NCBI GenBank assembly: GCA_942159475.1
Contig: OW804097.1
Span: 117,030,789-117,094,788 of the forward strand
Source: Sthenelais limicola
Taxonomy: Eukaryota; Annelida; Polychaeta; Phyllodocida; Sigalionidae
Direction: 5' to 3'
DNA: 64,000 nt
Positions 53,701-62,100 of the stretch are shown here, one piece after another. The first letter of the stretch is position 1. The number at the start of each line of letters is the position of its first letter. The notes under the pieces were generated by a model. The model worked only from the letters and a program-made list of their open reading frames with translations. It did not search any database and had not been told where the DNA came from. The translations under genes and the position numbers were made by a program.

Positions 53701-56115
53701 TTGGACCTAGAGTGTTTAAGGGTTAGAGGTCGGTAGAATTGTTTCATCATTTATATCTTGGGGAGTGTTGTTGCCCATGAAGGTGTCGTATGATCCGCAA
53801 GTCAAGCTATGTCTGTGATAAAGAGTTCTAGGAATTTCTGTTACTCAGACGTGTCTCCCTGGCGCCACCTGGTGAAAAAATGCAGTACGAAACATCATTC
53901 TGTGTGGCTCCCCCTAGTGAGCAACTTACCATAAATAGGACTTGTAGTATTACACAGTAACTTCAAACAGGCCTCTCGATAAGAAATGCGTCGCCGTCTA
54001 TCGCAGAATATTAGACATGTTTAATAGTTGTTGGCGATAAGCATGGCATCGCCGACGTCACCATGCTATTGCGATTAATTGCAAAGCTCTATTGCAGAAG
54101 TGTGGCGACGTTTGCAACAGGCCTTCCCGATAGGCCTCTGCAATAGCCAGGCCTATCGGGAAAGCTTGTTGCGAAGCCTATCGCAAGGCTTATCGCGGCT
54201 AGTGTGCTCCCGCCTTTAATAATAGAACTCATACCCAAACAAAATAATTTGAATTACTTCAAAAACTCAATGTTCTTTTTTCTCTTTTCAGTACAAAGTT
54301 CTACTTTACTCCATTGACGGCCGTTGTCTGGGTTCTTACTCGGCGTATTCGGATGCTCTCGGCACTAAAACCATTGCCTGGGCTCCCACAAGCCAATTCC
54401 TGGCCGTAGGCAGCTACGACCAAAAGGTAAAGAAAAAAAGTGTTGTTTTTATAAACTTTTATTCAGCCTGTCAACAAATAACCACTTTCTGTCCTGGGGT
54501 CGATCACATTACTTATACATGGTACCCTCTGCTCATCATGTATGTTTTTCTGGAATATAAAGTTAACATGAAGGTTATAGACATATGTCATATATACCGT
54601 TTTAACAGAAGAAAAGTTTACGTTTGTTTCATTGAGCGCGATATGCTTTTGGATACTTACTCTGGAGTATTGCAATATTATATGCGGTTTCAATATTGTC
54701 CTGCCGTAGTCAAACCTTTCCCTCAAACTTATATCAATTTGGTGCAGTATATTTTCACGGCAAAAAGATGTTCAGCGCTTGGATATTTCTAAACAAATTC
54801 ACATTTGTTGTAGGGCGCATGAAGTCGTTTTTTCTAAGGAGAATAAATACCAACTTTTGCTTGTATTTTCCAGTTGCGACTCTTAAACCACGTGACTTGG
54901 AGACTGATTGTAGAGCATAGCCATCCACCAACACTTGAACACAAAAACTTGGTGAGTAATGTTACTGAACTCGGCAGCGAGGTTTATCGTAGTACATGTA
55001 TATGCAATGTGTTCCAGGAAAGTTAGTCATAAGTCGCAAAATTGATATTTTTCAAAGTGATAATGTGATTTATTCACTAGACCTCTTTATTGAAATGTTC
55101 TAATCTTGAGGGAGTTTAGCACTACAATTGAATTCAGGACATTGTATTAAATATATTTTTGTGTTTTTAAGGCCTTCGTATGGAGTATATTTAGCTACTT
55201 TACTGGACATTACCCACCCAGAAATATTGCAAACTTTTTTTTTCAAAAATAAAAATGTCGAACTCAAAGTATAGAAATACTTATTAGGTGTCCTAGTGTT
55301 TACTATCATTGGAATCGGCTTGATCTCATCTTTTCAAATATGGTGATATCTCAAAATCCATTTTTAGCGACTTGTGACTCATTTGCCTAAAACACATCAC
55401 ATATTATCCCTGCAATGAGTGATCGTCTTTTTTGGTCAACATTTAAAAATAAATTATACTGCCCTTTGTTCCCTGTTGTCCATTTTGTCAGAGAGCTGTA
55501 ATAAATATACCAGTCCCTTAATGTTAAAAGTAGCTAGCTATCAATACAGCTCTTTACAATGTTTTTCTTCGTCTTGTTCCATGGAAATTTATTTCCTTGC
55601 AAAGATATTGTTGTTTGTTTTAAATGTGTTTATTCAGCCAAGAGATAGTAGTTTAATAAATACAGGATTATCGACATAGAAGGAAGGTATCCTGGTAAAA
55701 TAAAATATATCTAGAAAAAAAAATATCAGTTATATCTTTAACAATATTATTGTTGTCATGGATTTGTTCAATTTTTTTGTGTATCAGTAGGAGAGACATG
55801 GTAGATGGTAGTAGTGCTAGTAGTTCGTGCATTCGCATCTCGCATTCTCAGATGGTGTTATAGTTTTCATACCCATCCCTAGGTGGCGTATCGGGAAGTG
55901 GTCAACAAGTCGTCCATGATAGCAAGTGACAAGGAACAACCGCCAGGTGTCGTCTTCGGTACAAAAAGTCGATGTAAGAAGTTTTAGTCTTTCTTTCTGG
56001 CGCATCCCTATGTTATATGGCGAGCCATCGGGCCAAAAATTCACATATTGGGAGATATCTCCAAATATTTGCAGATGCACATGCCTACTTCCACAAATAT
56101 AAAAATAAAATCGTC

Positions 56116-56146
<31 letters not shown>

Positions 56147-59100
56147 CCAAATAATTGAAGAGGTTGTCAATATATGGATCAGATTTTCAGAAAATGTACA
56201 ATTGGCAGCTCTACATATTTAGTACTTTCTGCTAAAAAAAAAGAGATAAATTTTGGATATATCTGAGTATATTTGGTATCGCATTGATTTAAAGTATCAG
56301 TTCTGTTATGTTAAACTGCATTTTGAAGCTCATTTCTGTCTTAAATGTGGGTTATTTGAGAGAATTGGTGAAGGCGAATTGTACATTTTCTGAAAATCTG
56401 ACCCATATGTATATACAATTGCGGATAAGTAGATGTGTAATTAAAGAGGATGTCTCAAACATCGCAAATAATTACAGAGTTTGACGGCATATTTAGCATT
56501 TAATTGCGGAGGTTGACAACCTCTCTAAATATTGAGTTTTTGGCCCGATGGCTCGCCATAATATTGGGGTCCGGAAAGCAGGAAATAATGAATTAATGTC
56601 AATCGAATAGGCTTATGATCGAGAATGATGAATTATGTCAAAATATACTTAGAGGTAGTACTGTCGTAATTACTAACTCACTGCCTGAGCTTAAGCAATA
56701 TGTGGTCGGGGGATGGGGGGGGGGGGGGGGGGAGGCACTCACACCTATCCAATTCAGTTCATATTTTGTTATGTTGTCTTGGGTCTTGCTTGATACGTGG
56801 CTATATTTAAATTAGTCATTTACATTCTGCTTGTTCGTAGAATATGATAATAGATATTTTTTGGATTTTTTGTGTAAATAAGTCCAATGCAGGAATGAAT
56901 AATTAACTGTGTTTTCATCCTCTGGAAAGCTTTATTGCGCCACGTATGATATAATGCTGTTTTCTCTACATGGTGTTTATATAATTTGCATTCTGTTTTC
57001 TCAAGCAGATTATTTAATTTTACTACGTTCGTAAGTCTCCTTCTGAGATATGACTTTGTAGGCACCGTATGAAGTACGTCCATGGAGGACAATATGTTTT
57101 TACACTTGAATTCTTGTCGATGTTAAATGTTTTGGCTTTTAACTGAATAAACACAAAAAAAAGAATAAAAAACATGGGCTTTTGCAATAAAACCATTCTT
57201 CTGATTTAGAACCAGGCCTTCCAGTGTGTTCCATCCGCAACAAGCCTTAAATGAACTAAGCTTGTATTTTTTTTAACAAAACAAACATTTTTATAACAAT
57301 CCATCAAATAATGACACAGTATACACTTGTTCCTTCTCTTCCAGATGAAGTGCTAGAAGGTCTTGTTCAAGTACCCGTCACCAAGCCAGACTTAGAAAAG
57401 GCCAATCCCAGACTAGGAGTTGGACTTCTGGAGTTTAGTAATGACTCTCGATATCTTATATCTAGAAACGGTGAGATAATTATTCATTTGTTCGTTAACC
57501 TCTAACTTCCGTTTACTATTGTTATTACTTTATCACTTAACAGTACACAAAGTCCTTACTAAAGGGCCTAGTCCACTAAGCCGATTATCATGCGATAAAG
57601 CGCCGAAGAGGACTCTTTTGAACTAAATTCTGTGAGAATCGCATGAGAATCGGCTTAGTGGACAAGGCCCTTTATGCTATGTTCATCCGGGCCAGTATAA
57701 AGTTAGAGCGGATGGGTAAATACAGTCTAGGCCCAAAGTTGAGAGAGTCCCTTCAAACGAAGGGAAAGCCTCTCGCCTCAAACCGCAAAGTGCCATCACA
57801 ATTCCATTAAGACCGCAAAATGTCATTATATTTTCATTAAAACGCCGGGTCCTAGGCCAGGAAACCGATTAGCGAAGTAGGCTGACATACCATTCTTATC
57901 TGATCTGAAGGTAATGGACCTAGAGTGAATATACAGGACCGGAGCTGTGATTTTTTTTCCCCGCATCATATAGCAAGAGTCAGAAAGACAAAGAAATAGA
58001 TGCCTCGCTCTTTACAACCCTCGGCTGTGGTCGAGAATTTTAATAAAGAGATGTTATAGATGTGAACTCAAGGCCAGTTAGTTCTAAAGTGATGTTTACT
58101 ATGCTAAAGAAGTGTACATTAACATGTGGTCCAGGATGTATGATGTTATAGGAATAGTCTGATGTTTTTCTATTACTATATTTTTTACAATAAATGATGT
58201 ATTGTAATGTCAATGTAAAATATAAGTCCCAATCCCACTTGTAGGAGACGGGTCATGAGAAGATTAAAACAAAGAGAAATGTACAAATAACGAATGTATA
58301 AATCACTCTCCCATCTGTTACAGGGAGACTAGGAACACCTATGCATGCATAGAGAGTTTTTGAATGAGTGTACTCCTTCTTTGTCCCTTTTTCTTGATGA
58401 TATGTTTATTACCATATAAATGTACAATCAGAAATAAAGTTATTACATACATACATACATACATGTAGTCCAGCTTGTACATCCACTGTCTGGTATGTGG
58501 AAATGACATGTGTTCTAACATACCATTCACTTTGCTGTTTTTACCACTCGATAAGGCTGTTCTCGAGTATTCTCTCTCATATTGATAACCTCGATATGTA
58601 TCATGAAAATGTCGTGTTCATATAAATGTGTACACACTGTCATCACATTATACACCCCCGAACAATAACTTAATTAAGTTAAATTGTTATTTACAGATAA
58701 CATGCCGACAGCGCTGTGGATCTGGGATGTTCAGTCATTGGACTATGCAGCAGTATTGATACAAGACGCTCCCGTTAGATGTAAGTCTGGGCATTCTCCC
58801 ATCAAACCTTGGATTTATAATGTGGCTCGTGTATAGGTCAGATTTTCAGAAAATGTACAATTGGCAACTGTACACATTGAGTAAATTCTGCAAAATTAGG
58901 CTGCAATTTGGTCAATACTAGGTAAATTCGAGTATATTCAGCATTGCATTGATTCTGGCAATCTGTTTGGTAAGGTTGAACTGTATTTTGAACTTTATTT
59001 TCGTCTGAAATTTGGGTTATTTGAGAAGATTGGCGAAGTTAAATTGTACATTTTCTCAAAATTAGACCAGTATGCTCATTGTGATTGGGGTGGGTGGGGG

Positions 59101-62100
59101 GGATAAGTTATAACTTATAGCAGGGAGCGTATATGGGTGAAGTCACCAGAAAATGTACAATTCACCTTCGCCAATGCTCTCAAATAACCCAAATTTCAGA
59201 CGAAAATAAAGTATGTTGAGGTATATAAAGGTATAAAGAAATAAAAGGAATAATATTTAGTCTACTTGTACTTACACGCCACCTTGTGGACAATATAGAC
59301 ACAGTATTTGCGCATAAAAATGAGCATGATGCGTTAGAAATGCGTGCGCAAAGTGCGCGTACATTTGTACATATAAGAAGTGTAAGTAGGATATGAAAAG
59401 TAGAATAAAACAATGGCATTACACATGTATTTATACGCAATGGCTCCTGGTTGTCATGGGAAGATGGGTGGCGGAATTGAGCTTATTTTGAGGGATCCTC
59501 TTCCCCTCCCCTCCTATCCACTCTCAGAATTCGTCTCGCTCCTACACTCTAAGTGCTCTACAACATGCCTATAATATCTGACACTAGGTGGCGTCAGTAG
59601 CCTAATACGTGGCTGGGGTGGTGTAATGGCGAATTGCATTTTCTTTGCCTACTGTGAACGTATTTATTTTCGCGCAGATAAATTCTCGCGCGCTAAGTAC
59701 TTAGACACCTTTTCGCGCGGATTTAAATTCGCACAGCAAGGAAGTCTCACACTGTGTTTATGCAATAGTTGTACCTTTCTTTTCATTTCTTTTCACGCAC
59801 AGAGGTGGGTGCGCAAAAATAAATACTGCGCATTAATAACATATAACGTTAACATTAATACGTTTACAGTATTTAGGGAGGTATATTTAGTGAGCCGTGA
59901 CTACTCCCTCTTTATACACCTCCCTGGCTTAATAGGGGACTTGCATAGCCGCCATCTTGAATCATGGTTCGCATGGAATTATGGGAGTAATGGTACTGTG
60001 TAAAATCTATAGAAATCATGCCATGTTCAGCATGGACTATTTATCACTGTTCTAATGTCAATATCCATATGTTATACATGTTTCCATAACACGGGTTCCC
60101 ATCTTTTAATCTTAAAGCTGTACATACATACATACATACATACATACACATACATACATACATACATACATACATACATACATACATACATACATACATA
60201 CATACATACATGTAGTCCAGCTTTATGCTCCTTGATATAACCATATTAAATGTGTTGATCAGGGCGTAAAGCAACCAATCTCACTCACTCACTCCCTCTC
60301 AGCTCTCCCGCCCTTGATATAACCATATTAAATGTGTTGATAAGGGTGTAAAGCAACCAATCTCAGTCACTCACTCCCTCTCAGCTCTCCCGCCCTTGAT
60401 ATAACCATATTAAATGTGTTGATAAGGGCGTAAAGCAACCAATCTCACTTACTCACTCCCTCTCAGCTCTCCCACCCTTGATATAACCATATTAAATGTG
60501 TTGATAAGGGCGTAAAGCAACCAATCTCACTCACTCACTCCCTCTCAGCTCTCCCGCCCTTGATATAACCATATTAAATGTGTTGATAAGGCGTAAAGCA
60601 ACCAATCTCAGTCACTCACTCCCTCTCAGCTCTCCCACACTTGATATAACCATATTAAATGTGTTGATAAGGGCGTAAAGCAACCAATCTCACTCACTCA
60701 CTCACTCCCAGCTCTCCCGCCCTTGATATAACCATATTAAATGTGTTGATAAGGGCGTAAAGCAACCAATCTCAGTCACTCACTCCCTCTCAGCTCTCCC
60801 GCCCTTGATATAACCATATTAAATGTGTTGATAAGGGCGTAAAGCAACCAATCTCACTCACTCCCTCTCAGCTCTCCCGCCCTTGATATAACCATATTAA
60901 ATGTGTTGATAAGGGCGTAAAGCAACCAATCTCACTCACTCACTCCCTCTCAGCTCTCCCACACTTGATATAACCATATTAAATGTGTTGATAAGGGCGT
61001 AAAGCAACCAATCTCACTCACTCACTCCCTCTCAGCTCTCCCGCCCTTGATATAACCATATTAAATGTGTTGATAAGGGCGTAAAGCAACCAATCTCACT
61101 CACTCCCTCTCAGCTCTCCCGCCCTTGATATAACCATATTAAATGTGTTGAAAAGGGCGTAAAGCAACCAATCTCACTCACTCAACTGGCTATTCATTTT
61201 CTTTATTTGATATCTTCATGGCAGAAATATGAAAGTTGTTCCAAATCTCACTCACTCTCACCTTATATCTGTTTATTGGACAGTTGCCAAGTGGGATAAA
61301 ACCCAGAGCCGCCTAGCGATGTGCACAGGTACTAACAAAGTCTACATGTGGTCCCCCGCTGGCAGCTTAGTCGTGGAAGTGCCCACAGAAGGTAACAAAT
61401 ATACTCTTACTCCAATTTTATTCTATGTTTGTTTGTTTGTTTTTATTCATAAGCTCATGTATCAAGTACAACATTTTCAATAATAATAATAAAAATTACT
61501 TCATGAAATCATACAATCACTAGTCAAATTAATTACGTAATTAAATTATAGTCAAATAAGTCAATCATTCTGATGCGACACATAATATTATACAGATAAA
61601 CTTTTTTTCCTTTTTGGGTATAAGTTAAAACAATGAATGATTTGATAAAGATGATGTGAGATCATGGATGTTAGATGATCATTGACGCCGTGCATCCTAT
61701 CGAAAATGTTTTCTCGCCAAATGTTATTACAATTACTGATTTAATTCAATTCAATTCAATTTCACATATATATAATTTATTTGTACCTAAAGTAAAAGCG
61801 TTGTACAAAAAGGAGACGTATATTTATTAAATGAAATTACAAAACAAAAAATTGAATTTTGCTGCTTCTTCATCACTCGAATCAACCCACGAATTCAACT
61901 ATAAGAATATCTGAACAGTTGGTAGTTCTCCTTTTAAAACCTAAATGAAATTACACTCAAGTGAATTAATTGTTGAAAGAACAAACCATCCACATTCGTA
62001 AGAAAGATGTAGAAATAATGATACTACATTTATTATATTTATTTCTTCTTTTTCTTCAGCTTCATTCACGGTTCAGAACTTTGCCTGGCATCCTGAAGGG

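Larger units (their letters stand above)
12269..54291 (+). other. WRAP73 intron 6 (42,023 bp), repeat-packed
   Basis: Two thirds of the window. Repeats are listed separately. Stretches over 300 bp where I see no gene, known repeat or clear structure: 13151-14520, 14831-15390, 16327-17052, 17643-18100, 18726-19288, 19748-20581, 20817-21305, 21516-21866, 23188-23688, 23923-24299, 24535-24899, 25899-26223, 26431-26824, 27028-27333, 29891-30251, 30515-30999, 31707-32141, 32413-32890, 33970-34907, 35190-35538, 35774-36114, 37022-37758, 37996-38369, 38811-39180, 39416-39753, 40438-40999, 41782-42344, 43834-44882 (one hairpin), 45546-46213, 46606-47340, 47577-48314, 48523-49150, 50890-51806, 52432-52831 and 53067-53511. 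Open frames in these are short and have no recognisable family. Confidence 0.8.
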
